DNA of 64,000 nt. It comes from Undaria pinnatifida (taxonomy: Eukaryota > Sar > Phaeophyceae > Laminariales > Alariaceae). Below, piece after piece: positions 51,698-61,887 of this stretch. The stretch covers positions 15,877,761-15,941,760 of the forward strand of contig JABAKD010000026.1 in NCBI GenBank assembly GCA_012845835.1, in the 5' to 3' direction. How positions within the stretch are numbered: the first letter of the stretch is position 1; every line of letters begins with the position of its first letter. A model generated the notes under the pieces. The model had not been told where the DNA came from. It was given only the letters and a program-made list of their open reading frames with translations, and made no database searches. A program made the translations under genes and the position numbers.

Positions 51698-53859
51698 AGA
51701 TTACCGGCATGTCGATGAGGCAAACGTTCAGTCAGTACTAAAACATACTAGCGCAAATATCGAGTGGCCCGCGTTGTACCACCTGAGCGACAGGCGCGGG
51801 AACTGGAGCCGGCTCACCTTCTCTCGTGGGCACAGCTTCACCAGGACGGCGCAAGCTTGCCCGAGAGTGTGAGTGATTGGCAGTACTTTTATCGGTGCTG
51901 GGTGTCTTACCGGTGTGCTGGGCTACGATATGGCCAACATTTGTTGTTTCTGTGTGTGCGTTTTTTTTTTGTTTGATGGCCCCGCGAGTGAGAGGTGTGC
52001 ACCTTTTTCCTTGTTTTTTTTGTATCGCCCCGGGGGGCCAAAAGCGCCGAAGACGTGTCTTTTCAGCAAACGCCCCGGGTATGACGGTTAACACCTCGGG
52101 GCGTCTTGTGTTATCTGCAAATTCATAGCGCGCCGGGGGGTGTTTACACGCACGATTACGCTCATCAATCGATATCAACTGCTTACACAATACCAGGCAG
52201 TGAATGAATACAGCAGTAGTTCGGACACCATGTTTCAATGCTTGCAACCCCTACTCATAATGTTTGCCATCCCCTCATCCAGCAGTGGTCGACGCTGCAA
52301 TCGTCAGTTGTAGTCATCATGCTCTTCCTCTCAAATCAGCCCAAGTCCCCCAAAAAACGAAACGCATGAAATTTGGCGTTGAAGCTCAATTTCTTATTTT
52401 GCCACCACCACCGAGCAAAGCTATTGCCTATTCTAAAGAGTTATTACGGCTTGGTATGACACCCGTCCCTGAGCACCGTTTCTTCGGTCGATTTTCTTAT
52501 TTATCGTGCGAAAATGAGCCCAACGTTCTTACAAGCTGGCGTGCCAGGCAAAGAGACCGCCTCATTGGGGGAAGCCACTGTATTCATTCCAGGTTATGGG
52601 CCCAATTCCTCAGCCGTTCCAAGTACCAATCGCTTTAGACCGCCATATATCGGTATACCCCCTTATTCAGGACGCCTTATTGGGGGATCCTTACTGTACC
52701 AGAAACGGTTGAGAAGAGCCCACAAGCCACAGAGCGGTTCAGAGACAGAACATCAGCACGCCGACAAAGAGATCAAAGTCGCTTCCTTCTACTTATCATC
52801 CCGAGCTCGCCCCACTATTCTCTGAGCCTGGAACAGCCATACTGCTCCATCAATCCTCTCAAATCCTCTCTCCTTGCCTTGCGTGTTCCATAGTGACCCT
52901 CGCTGGAAGCCTCATTCCTCTCCCAGTGGTTGAAGCACTTCGACGCGCAGTTGTTTTTCGCGTGCTTTTGCGGCATACTTGAGACCCGCCCTTATTCCAC
53001 CGAGAAACTCTTGCTGTCGATTATGGGGCTTCACTACCCGTGGGTGCGACTGCTTTTCCTATGAGCACCAAAGCACCTAGTAAGAAACAAAAATAGCCGA
53101 CTAGGGAAGGGGAGGTTTCCAACCAAAAATGTTTGCTTTCGTGATAGGGGATGCGGGCCATTTTTGGACGCACGCAGAGCGCATCGGCCGCAGTAAACAG
53201 CGCAGAGCAGCAGCTCCTTAGTCACCAACGACTTAGATACCATGAGGTGCGCGGCGACTACTATCGCCTGCTCCTGCGTCTTCGTTTTCGGTGGGTTTGT
53301 GTTCGTGGAGCTGTGTTTCCGAATTTGTCCAGCGAGCCTTTTTCGCGAATACGTATGTAACCGACTGACCTGGTTGAACATGAAAGCTGATGCGGCCATG
53401 CTGACAGACCAGTTAGACAGGAGTAGCAGAATAGCAGCAGTGTGGCCTTTGGTGATGTTGGGGGGTGGGTCATGTCACCTTTTATCTACTCTTGCCGCGA
53501 CGCCATGGGATTGGTTTTCTCTGGCACACCTATTGCTTCGGTATTTTCTCTTTCATGGTACCAGGCACCTCTGCTGTGGCGACATGCAACTCTTACGCTC
53601 GTAGCCGCGACAGCGTCCTTCATGCACTCTGATGCTCTCGTGCGCCGGTGTCTGTGCGTGTTCTTATACACGTACATGATACTGGTGTTATCAGAACAAC
53701 ATGCAGTATTGCCCCTGTAGGTGTTATCAGAACACCATAACACCATAGCAGAACACCATAGCAACAAGTTACAGACCTGTATACAATAATCGCATCTATG
53801 CGAGTTCCTTTTCTAAATATGACGCGCCAAAAGATAGCAGGGCTTTTCATGGGTCATGA

Positions 53860-54140
53860 CAGTCATGACCCGGCCCGCGGGTCGGGTCAGGAGGCTTCGA
53901 GGACCTCAGTGGGTCGAGGCGGGGTGGGACTGGAGGTTTCCTAAATATCACGGGTCGAGTCAGGAGGGATTCAATGCACACAGGTCGGGTCGGGTCGGGT
54001 CGGGTCGGGTCGGGTCGGGTCGGGTCGGGTCGGGTCGGGTCGGGTCGGGTCGGGTCGGGTCGGGTCGGGCCGGGTCGGGTCTTGGTGTGACCCGGCCCAA
54101 CCCGTGAGAAATGATCCGATCCGTGGAAAGCCCTTGAAAA
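53860..54140. repeat. Dispersed element with (GGGTC)n core, copy 2
   Basis: About 19 GGGTC units (53985-54080) flanked by CACGGGTCGAGTCAGGAGG and by CCCGTGAGAAATGATCCGATCC, matching the flanks at 9045-9275. Confidence 0.65.
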
Positions 54141-54295
54141 TAGGCACCTCTTGCATATTGCCCCTAGAGTTCGCCGACCACCAGCGCATACAACTTGACC
54201 ACAGCAGTTACTAACAATAGTATCCTGCTGCACGAGTTCCTAGCCATATTTGCCATATTGCTACTATTAATATTTTCGTATGGGCGGCTGTGGTG

Positions 54296-54745
54296 GGTCT
54301 AGTACAGTAGTAGTTCGCAGGGTGCACGGTTAGGGTTAGCGTTGCAGCCGCTACCAACGTCGCCAGCGCCACCGTAACCCCTCGTCGTATCATACTTTTC
54401 TCCGTCACCCGCCATCGCAACTCCTGAAATCGTTTACGCGGAGTGGGTGCATTCGTAGAACCAGCAACGGCCTTCCAAGAAGTGTAGTATTATCCAGTAC
54501 GTTAAGGTTAGGGTTATGTTTGCAGAATGCTGCTCTTTTGGCACTTGCAGCAGCTCCCACTCAGCGTCGCCAGCCGCACCTTAACCCGTCCTCGTGCTCA
54601 TGTCCTTCATCCGCCATCTATACTCTTGGGATCGTATTCATAGCTTTACGCGGAGTGAGCGCATTCGTACCACCAGCATCGACTTTCCAAGTAGCATTGC
54701 GCAGCAGTACACCCCCAAGTCTGCGGGTTAGACTGGAGGAACCCT
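54296..54745 (+). pseudogene. Two decayed copies of the plastid-leader exon
   Basis: Copy 1 (about 54296-54476) reads GVGAFVEPATAFQ then a stop; copy 2 (about 54500-54740) reads IYTLGIVFIALRGVSAFVPP and then ASTFQ. Both align with the leader of the intact exon ending at 55108, including the upstream CGCCGC...CCTAACCC and CCATCTAC blocks. Copy 2 ends in TAG/TGA without a donor. Confidence 0.75.
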
Positions 54746-54838
54746 GTTCGTGATCTTTGCAGCAGCAACCACTTAGCGCCGCAAGCCCTAACCCTAACCC
54801 ATCCTCATGTACACCCATCTCCCATCTACCGTCTCTGC

Positions 54839-55108
54839 TTGTACGTCTCTATTCTTTGGATCGCAGCTTTAAGCGGGGTGGGTGCATTCGTAGCGCCAGC
54901 GTCGACCTTCCAAAAGCTGGAGTTCCCCTCCGGCGGCCAGGCGTGCTCTTCGTCGACGGGGGGGATTGAACGGCGTTTGGGCACCAGGCCTGATCTTGCC
55001 AAGACTAATGTTGGTACGAGCGGTGCGAAGCGGGGGAGGAGGTGCCAGCAGCAGCAACAGCATGCGCTAAAGGCGCAGATGACGGACGAGGAGATGGCTA
55101 TCGACCAG
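54839..55108 (+). CDS. Exon 1: plastid leader
   Basis: Hydrophobic [20 protein letters not shown] is followed by a Ser/Gly/Arg-rich transit-peptide-like region and TDEEMAIDQ; donor GTAAGA at 55109, phase 0. It is the intact one of three tandem copies. Confidence 0.78.
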
Positions 55109-58100
55109 GTAAGAATAAACATCTATACCCTGTAGCTGTTCCCTTTGCGTTTTGGTACTGCTGCGGTACGCGGGGCACCCACGACTTTAGAAATTATTTA
55201 TTGCTCGATGGTGATGATTTTTAAGCTTTGTTGTGTTCACGAGCTAATTCCAGGTAATTGAGCCATGATCTATTGTTAGAACATTTCAATAATCAGCTGT
55301 TGCTAGGAGATCGCGCAAAAGAATACCGGGTATTGCAACTGCCGTTAATGTTGTGTGCGTGGTTGGTTGGCGACGGTGGACGTACCATCCAGCTTCAGCG
55401 ATCTCTAAAATGGTCCCTATCTTTTGGCGTGGTGGACACTTGAAACTCATATTCGCTCGTGACATGGATTCTTTTGTTCCTCTCATTTATGGCGCGCTAT
55501 CATATCGTACATATGTGTTGTCTTTCTATGTACCCAAGTATCAAAGAGATACATGGATATATTCGAGTTCCGGGATTACCAACCACGAAACTGATGTACA
55601 GGTAATATACACATGACAGGTAGTACTTACCTGGTGCATTTTAGCACAGCCGTCTACGAATACTGTGTCCTTGTGTCCTCTCGTTGTACTATCGTGCTGC
55701 CTTGTCGCTTGCCTGCATTAGGTTAGAGGGAGATACCTAAGGTGGCAATTTTTCGCTAACCTCGTTTTAAATGGAGCGTTTCACGCTCGATGTGTCTGAT
55801 GACCCTTCTGGCGCTCGTCTGCATGATCATCTTGACGGCTGCAGTAGCTGACTCAAGTACCCCAGCATGCCGTTCCTTCTAACGAGTCTAACGAACAGTG
55901 CTTGGACCTCCATGTTAATGGTCTCATCCCCGCCCTTCCTGGCGCATGTCTGCATCTGCATGATGTGTTGATCTGCATCTTGTCTGCATGTGCGTCTTGT
56001 ACAAATAATCTGCATCTTGTCTACCTGTGCGTCAACCGAGGGTGCATGTGCATGTTATGTTCACTCATAATCTTCTTGTCTGCACGTCCACCATGTCTGC
56101 ATGTTCATCATCTCCGACGCTGAATGGTGAAGGCTCTGATCCAACGGGTAGCGCAGGAGGTAGAGAGCGAGTCCGGTGTGGAACTAGAGCAGCTCATCAA
56201 CCCTGCAAAGGTGAGGCGGAACCGACGTCACGTTGTTAGTCTACTTTACGTCCTGTGATTTTGCTAGCATGTTCCTGCGCATGCTGTGGGCGTTGCAGTT
56301 GCAGCATCTTGTTGCTGATTTCTTTGTGTCGTCGCGGATTTCTGCAACGACGGACTCGTTCCAGGGTTCTCACTAGCGGCGGCCTTAACCGCGTCGTTTC
56401 GTGTGCTCAATGCACACGTCGGTCAGATGACCGATACCTACTTGATGATCCAGATTATCAGATTATTTCAGGGAAGATCTGTAAGGGCTAGCTCATGTTC
56501 CCAAACGGAAGCCGTACGATCTGCGTGATCTAGCACTTGTTTCCAGGATTAGATTTGTACTCTTTAACATACAGATCCTGCACAGCATCCCGCAACGGCA
56601 GCTATAGATAGGATCTGCTGTAGATTATCTGGATCGCGTTCTGTTCAATATGTGGTTGTATGCTATGTACCCCGAGAGTATTACGGAGAGTCATTTGAAC
56701 AAGGCTTTGGCGTTAACTCGTTGTTGTCCTGAAGCATCGCCCTGCCAGTGAAATTAACTCCATTAGAACTGCGCCGACTGTTTGGGGCGAGCAAACTGCA
56801 TGAAGCGGTGTTGTTGGGATATATTTTTTCAATTCTAGAAGGGCTAACGTATCATTGGCGCTGACCCAAACGCCATGCGATTGCTAGTGCTTACACCACA
56901 AGTATTTACCTCACTCTTATGTACGACTACAGACACCTACGAGGTATGACCACTGTTCTTTGTATCTGTCCTCGAGGATATGGGTAAAACTGAAGCTCAA
57001 GCTCACCACATTTCCCCATATGTGTCTTGCTGGAAATGCCGGCGCTGCCGTGGTGGCGGCCTCGTTGTCCCATGATGGTGGTGATAATTGTGGTCAGGTA
57101 ATCAACCTCGAGCGGGATTTGGTGAAGCTGCGGGCGGCTTTGGAGAACGACCGGGGAAGCGGGCGAGATGCCATCGAAAAGGTGACCACTAGTGACCACT
57201 ACAGTCAAGGGTTCTCAATAGTGCCGGTATGTGCTAGCCCAATATACCGGCACTATTGAGAGCACCAGCACTATTGGAAATAAGGTTTTTATTAAGAGAG
57301 TTTCAGCCGTGCCAGGCGATTACATCGGCACTACAGAGAGCAATGGCACTATTACACCGGCACTATTGAGAGTCCCCCAGTGTACCGTCAAGCGTATGGC
57401 CTATACACGATACACTGCAGTAGCTACGGTCGAGACCAGTTGGTGTGTTTGAAGACGCTTGCTACGATAGTCGGTTTGCACCTTTTTCGCCAGAACATTT
57501 CAGACTCACGGAGCTCCTCGGCTAGACTAAACAGCTACCGAATACCGTTGGAATACAATTTGTGGTTTGCAATAGTATTCGTCGTGCACCTATTAATAGT
57601 ACTTAATACCTGGTGGTAGTACCCAACAATACCTCGTAGTACCTAGCAGTACCTATAGTACCTAATAGTACCTAACAGTACCTAACAGTACCTAGTAGTA
57701 CCTGGTAGTATCTAGCAGTACCTGGTAGTACCTGATAGTACTTAACAGTGCCTAATAAAGCCGACTAACTATTACCTAATACCTGGTAGTATGTAAGATC
57801 ATGATATCGAGTATCAGGTTTCGCTAGCATGCCCTTTCCTATTAATAATGAGGTTTTGGGTGCACTCCTATACTAATGAGGTTTTAATGAGATTTCTATG
57901 AGGTTTCAATGAGGTTTTAGTGGGGTTTCAATGAGGTTTTAATGAAGAGAGCTCCTCGAATGAAGAGTGTGCCATGAATTGAATTGAGGTGCACGACTAT
58001 CGTTGCATGGACTGAGGCTGATAATACAGTAATACAGTAATACAGTGTTGATCGTGCTCAGCCGGAGACACAGCAAGCGCACGGCAGTGGGCGGGTTAAA

Positions 58101-61100
58101 ATACGCAATAGGTCGTACACTAGCTACGGACTCGTTGGGCTGGGCGGTGTTGTCTGCCAGGTTACTTGCGTGGTATTAATAGCAGACTTTTTTTCTCTTG
58201 TTTTCAAAAATGTTTTTAATGATTATTTGCTCGTAAGAACGTCTGCGTTCCCCCTTTTCAACTTGCGACACCCCAACACCGTTTCAACTTGCGACACCCC
58301 AACACCGTCCGGAAGGGGCAGCTTGTTTCTATCAACATTTCTTGTATTGCTGGGTTTGATAGGATGTATCGTGTGACCCGTCTCAGCGAACTTGGGGTTA
58401 TTTCCGCAGCCAAACCACCTAAAAGTGTACCCCGTCCAGTGCTTCGCGGGCTGGTTTGTGGAGACGTGTCGCTTTGCCATGGGTGCACTTCATAAATGGA
58501 TAAACCATTGGGGGGGTCGTGTCCAGGTTCCCGCGTTCCGCCGACTAAACCTCGCCGTCCGGCTGATTGGTCCGTCCGACTAAGGCTGTGGCCGCGTGCT
58601 ACGGCGGGGGCAGTAACGTTTGGCCAGTACTTGTGTGACTGCTAACAGGAGGTTGCGACGTGACCTTTGTTTGGTTTCTCACGTATCTTGTTGTCCACCT
58701 TGTTTTTGCCACTCGCACACCAGGTGCCTGGTATATGTTAACAGGAGATTGCCGCGCGTTTTTTTTTCCTTTCTCACGTACCATGGTATGTGCCTTGCTT
58801 GTGCTACTCGTATTGTACGTTGGCAGGAGATTAGCAAGAAGGAGTCTACCCTGGCGATTGAAAAGCGAACGTACATGAAGGGCTGGCTGAAGAAGATTTT
58901 TGTGGGGCAAGCGGTGATTACCACTGTTCTCGGAGGGCTCATGGTGAGTTATCATCGTTGTTGCCGCTTCGGGACAGAGCTCATTGATTGGTTATTAGTT
59001 CTGCCGTGCAACGCTTGGCAGTTTCTAGTACCTTGCTGCGCGAGCTCCAACTGCTTGCAGTATTTATGTTAGTGATTTGAAGTGGTATTAAATGACGTTT
59101 AATGGTGTTTGATGATATTTACGAGTGATATTTAGTTACCAGGTGTACTCTCATGTATTTTATTTCTATTTAATGATATTTAACTAATCATCACTCGCTT
59201 CTACGGGTGGCGGCTGTTTTCAGGCGTACGACGCAGTTCCGTTCTTCCCGGACGTGGACCTTTCCATCCGAGTCCTGGGGTTTTGGTTCGTGTGGCTTTT
59301 CACGGTGCCCTCCCTTCGGGCGCGCAAACCGGGAGAGGCAGAGAAGGTGGCTTTGAACATCGCCTTCATCGCTACCCCGCTCGTCAGCTTCGCGGCGCCG
59401 TTCGTGACCAAGGTAACACGAATGGTACGGTAGGGCTAACACCTACCTGGTACCTTTTCCAAGGTTCCTACATTAGCAAGCTCTTCACTCCACCCAAAAA
59501 CCGACTTTGAGATAATATGAAAATGCAGCGTGGTGAATAACGCCGTGGTGATGCCCTTCGACACCAAGCTTCGAGAAGTGCTACGGTACTGGTTTACACG
59601 TATAGTTTCTGTGGGTCTTTTCTCGCTTAAGGGGCTCAATATGTCAGCCACGCCGCTGAATTTGAGAAAATGTGAAAATGCAACCCGATAACCAGCCCTA
59701 TGGGCATGTCCTTCGTGACCAAGGTTTCACGAATACTACGGTAGGGATAATAGCTACCAGGTACGAGGTAAGTACCAGGTATGTTTCTCACTTTTGTAGC
59801 TCTACATAACCCCCAAACCATTATCTCGAGAAATATCTATGCTCAACTTTTTAGAACTAAAACGAATGCTCCAGAGAAGGTGGCGCTGCACATCGCCTTT
59901 CTCGCCACCTCCTTCGTTAGTTTCGATGCGCCCTTCGTCACTAAGGTAAGACGAATGCGACGTATCAGGTTGATAGTGAAAACCCGGGCCTATCTGCGGT
60001 ATCGGGGTTATTTCCACATCCTTAATATGTACCAGGTATGTATGTATGTATGTATGTATGTATGTATGTATGTATGTATGTATGTATGTATGTATGTATG
60101 TATGTATGTATGTATAGTAGTTGTACGCAGTTTTTACTGGCCCCTCACTTGAACAGGTCTACCTCTCACCAAGGTGACCATGGCCAACCCAACGCAAGCC
60201 CACGCAACGCAAGGCAACCGATGACTTGGTACTTTTGGCGTGAATCGAGCGTCCATTCTATGTAGGTCGCTTCATGCCGGTATAAAATACCGAGATGCCA
60301 ATATCTGCTTTTCCATGCCGCCTTTTTTCGAATATCGCAATGTCAAAAAAATATTGACCCGTGACCAAACATCGGTGGTGTTGCTTGGTCTCACGGAATG
60401 GATGCACCCGCACGCAGGATCCGGTTTCCATCTACTGGGCTAACATCGCGGTGTTGACAGCATGCTACGGATACGGGTTCACCATTGGAAAACCTGACGG
60501 AGATACGGCGGCGGATCAAAATCAACCCAAATGGCTCAAATTCATTTACAAGGTAGGCTGGCCTTCAATGGTCCAAGTGCACTTCCAACGTAGGCTCCGC
60601 AATGACTCAAGCTTATTTACAAGGTAGGCTGGCCTCCAATGGCCCAAGCTCATGTACCAAGTAGGCTGGCCTCCAATGGTTCAAATTTATTTACTACTAT
60701 AGACTGGCCTCCAATGGCAGTTCATTGTATGGTAAATTGCTCTCTGTGGACGTGGTCATCCGTTTTGGCTGGCCATGGCAGCACCTGTTTCGGAAACCGA
60801 GTTAAAGCGACACACGGCACATACTTTGAAGTGTGGTGAGAGTAAAAATGGCGACATAACGGAAGCATAAGCGTGTTTTGTCGCGTTTCGAGGTGATTTT
60901 CGTCAACTTGCAGCCCTCTGCGCTTTAACCCCCCCCCAACACGCCGCTTCTTTGCTTCTTGACGATAACACAGCGTGAGACGCACAGTCAAAGCCAACAT
61001 CTAGACGCTGCTGCTTACGCCGTTCGTTCGCGGAGTAGTTTCTATTTATGTAACCGTCTAGGCCGTTGCTCCTCGCTTTGCCGCTATTACCGCCCCCCGC

Positions 61101-61887
61101 ATTCGTGTCTTAATGATGACACATCCTGAGGCGTGCAGCCAAGCCATCATCTGCAGTTATCGCGGTTTCTTTGCGAACTCGTCCCTGTTTTGTCACCGTC
61201 TTCGACGTTGCTCTTGGCGTCGCAACAATCCCCGGACAAACACGCAGTCGTAGCCAACATGGAGACGCTCCTATAACATGAACGCGTTTTTTTTTAAACT
61301 CGCTGTTGTTATTGTTGCACTCTTGGTTGTTGCCGCAAAATTTCCTCTATCACCGCACGCCTTCGCGTCCTGATAAAAACATGCGTTGAGGCGTGCAGTC
61401 GGAAAAAGCATCTGCTGCCCACGCGGGTCCTTTGCGACCTCGTCCCGCCCCTGTTTTTGCTACTGTTCTAACTGTTGCTCCTCGCTTAGCCACAATCCCC
61501 GGACATGCTCGGAGTCAAATCCGGCATCGAAACGCTCCTACTTATAGTAACGCGGCGTATTCGCCAACTCGCTCGTGTTCCTGTTGACGTCTTGGCCGTT
61601 GCTCCTCGCGTTTCCTCTATCACCGCAGCCCGCCTTCGTGTCGTAATGATAGTACATATTCCGGCATGCAGTCGAAGCCAACAACTCGACGCAGCTGCTA
61701 ACGCGGTTTCTTCGCGAACTCGCCCCTGTTCTTGTCACCCGCTTGGTTGTTGCTCCTCGCTTGCCCGTTGCTTCTCGCTTCTCTTGTTGCCACTTGGCCA
61801 CAGTCCCTGGACTTCGGGTCAGGAAAGGAGCGAGGCGCGAGGGCCCCCGCGAGAAGGGTCGACGACGACGAAGACGAGGAAGAGTAG
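54839..61887 (+). CDS. Plastid-targeted multi-pass membrane protein (7 exons), function unknown
   Basis: Exons ...-55108, 56133-56210, 57098-57181, 58827-58943, 59224-59412, 60418-60552 and 61804-61887 all begin and end in phase 0 and give about 318 codons. The first exon encodes a hydrophobic leader then [10 protein letters not shown], close to the ASAFAP signal/transit cleavage motif of heterokont plastid precursors. A coiled, charged stretch follows ([15 protein letters not shown]), then probably four transmembrane segments: [49 protein letters not shown], and [16 protein letters not shown]; the tail is acidic (VDDDEDEEE). It looks conserved, but I do not recognise the family. No in-frame ATG was found near the leader; the frame is open upstream and 54839 is only a nominal start. 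The start may lie in an unseen exon. Confidence 0.78.
56133..56210 (+). CDS. Exon 2
   Basis: Acceptor GAATGGTGAAG, donor GTGAGG, 26 codons: [20 protein letters not shown] plus LINPAK. The intron upstream carries CTGCATCTTGTCTGCATG repeats (55950-56100). Confidence 0.8.
57098..57181 (+). CDS. Exon 3
   Basis: Acceptor TTGTGGTCAG, donor GTGACC, 28 codons ([20 protein letters not shown]...). The donor region GTGACCACTA is itself duplicated head to tail (57182-57201), and a MITE-like copy follows at once. Confidence 0.82.
57205..57376 (+). mobile_element. MITE-like element family B, copy 3
   Basis: Termini TCTCAATAGTGCCGGT and ACCGGCACTATTGAGA form an inverted repeat. The interior shares CAGGCGATTACATCGGCACT and AGAGAGCA with the copy at 50290. 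It lies in intron 3 of the plastid protein gene. Confidence 0.8.
57630..57790. repeat. Minisatellite AGTACCTAGT (10 bp)
   Basis: About 14 units of AGTACCTARY; some read AGTACCTGGT and so generate TACCTGGTA words. An ATGAGGTTTT array follows (57850-57950). Confidence 0.9.
58630..58826 (+). repeat. Three tandem copies of the exon 4 acceptor
   Basis: CTAACAGGAGGTTGCG (58640), GTTAACAGGAGATTGCC (58738) and the real TTGGCAGGAGATTAGC (58821) are each preceded by GTTTTTTTTCCTTTCTCACGTACC-like intron sequence. The unit is about 90-100 bp and contains the splice acceptor. Confidence 0.8.
58827..58943 (+). CDS. Exon 4: first transmembrane segment
   Basis: Acceptor TTGGCAG, donor GTGAGT, 39 codons: a basic helix ([20 protein letters not shown]) then [15 protein letters not shown]. 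Confidence 0.88.
59224..59412 (+). CDS. Exon 5: transmembrane segments 2 and 3
   Basis: Acceptor GCTGTTTTCAG, donor GTAACA, 63 codons. Segments [17 protein letters not shown] and [19 protein letters not shown] are separated by a charged loop ([10 protein letters not shown]). Confidence 0.9.
59517..59965 (+). pseudogene. Three decayed copies of the exon 5 end plus donor
   Basis: Copy at 59866-59946 still reads [26 protein letters not shown] with an intact GTAAGA donor, but no acceptor restores phase 0. The copy at 59660-59760 keeps TTCGTGACCAAGG plus the intron sequence CACGAATACTACGGTAGGG. The copy at 59517-59600 keeps only CCCTTCGACACCAAGCTTCG and CTACGGTA. Confidence 0.85.
60034..60113. 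repeat. GTAT tetranucleotide array
   Basis: Twenty perfect GTAT units directly after a TACCAGGTA word. Confidence 0.98.
60418..60552 (+). CDS. Exon 6: fourth transmembrane segment
   Basis: Acceptor CCGCACGCAG, donor GTAGGC, 45 codons: [20 protein letters not shown], then [20 protein letters not shown] and YK. Confidence 0.88.
60535..60725 (+). repeat. Four tandem copies of the exon 6 end plus donor
   Basis: TTTACAAGGTAGGCTGGCCT (the real junction, 60544) recurs at 60619 almost unchanged, at 60655 as TACCAAGTAGGCTGGCCTCC and at 60695 as TACTATAGACTGGCCTCC, each followed by CCAATGG. The copies decay progressively to the right. Confidence 0.9.
60950..61803 (+). repeat. Degenerate ~170-bp tandem repeats up to the exon 7 acceptor
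   Basis: About five units share TTCGTGTCNTAATGATNACA, GGCGTGCAGNC.AAGCCAAC, GCTGCTAACGCGGTTTCTT and CTTGGNCGTTGCTCCTCGC. Several contain ACCGCA or GCCACAATCCC(C/T)GGAC, like the true acceptor GGCCACAGTCCCTGGAC at 61797. Confidence 0.8.
61804..61887 (+). CDS. Exon 7: acidic C-terminal tail
   Basis: Acceptor CTTGGCCACAG, 27 codons ([18 protein letters not shown] then VDDDEDEEE) to TAG at 61885-61887, phase 0. Short, so it rests on phase, the acceptor and a clean stop. Confidence 0.72.
   Translation, partial: SLDFGSGKERGARAPARRVDDDEDEEE

Larger units (their letters stand above)
50078..54290. other. Intergenic, possibly holding the NOSIP-like first exon
   Basis: The first exon of the minus-strand gene should be here but was not recognised. 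Other content: MITE-like copy 2 (50290), a perfect-looking 62-bp duplication (51573-51697), the pentamer element (53860). Open frames at 52264-52825 and 53242-53604 (+) have no family resemblance. Confidence 0.45.

Noticed and set aside
52264..52825. Two overlapping plus-strand frames (124 and 103 codons)
   Set aside because: No motif was recognised and no splice sites join them to a gene; could be decayed transposon sequence, but this cannot be shown.
53242..53604. ATG-started 120-codon frame with a signal-peptide-like start
   Set aside because: It has no recognisable domain, the region is otherwise non-coding, and the opposite strand is open as well.
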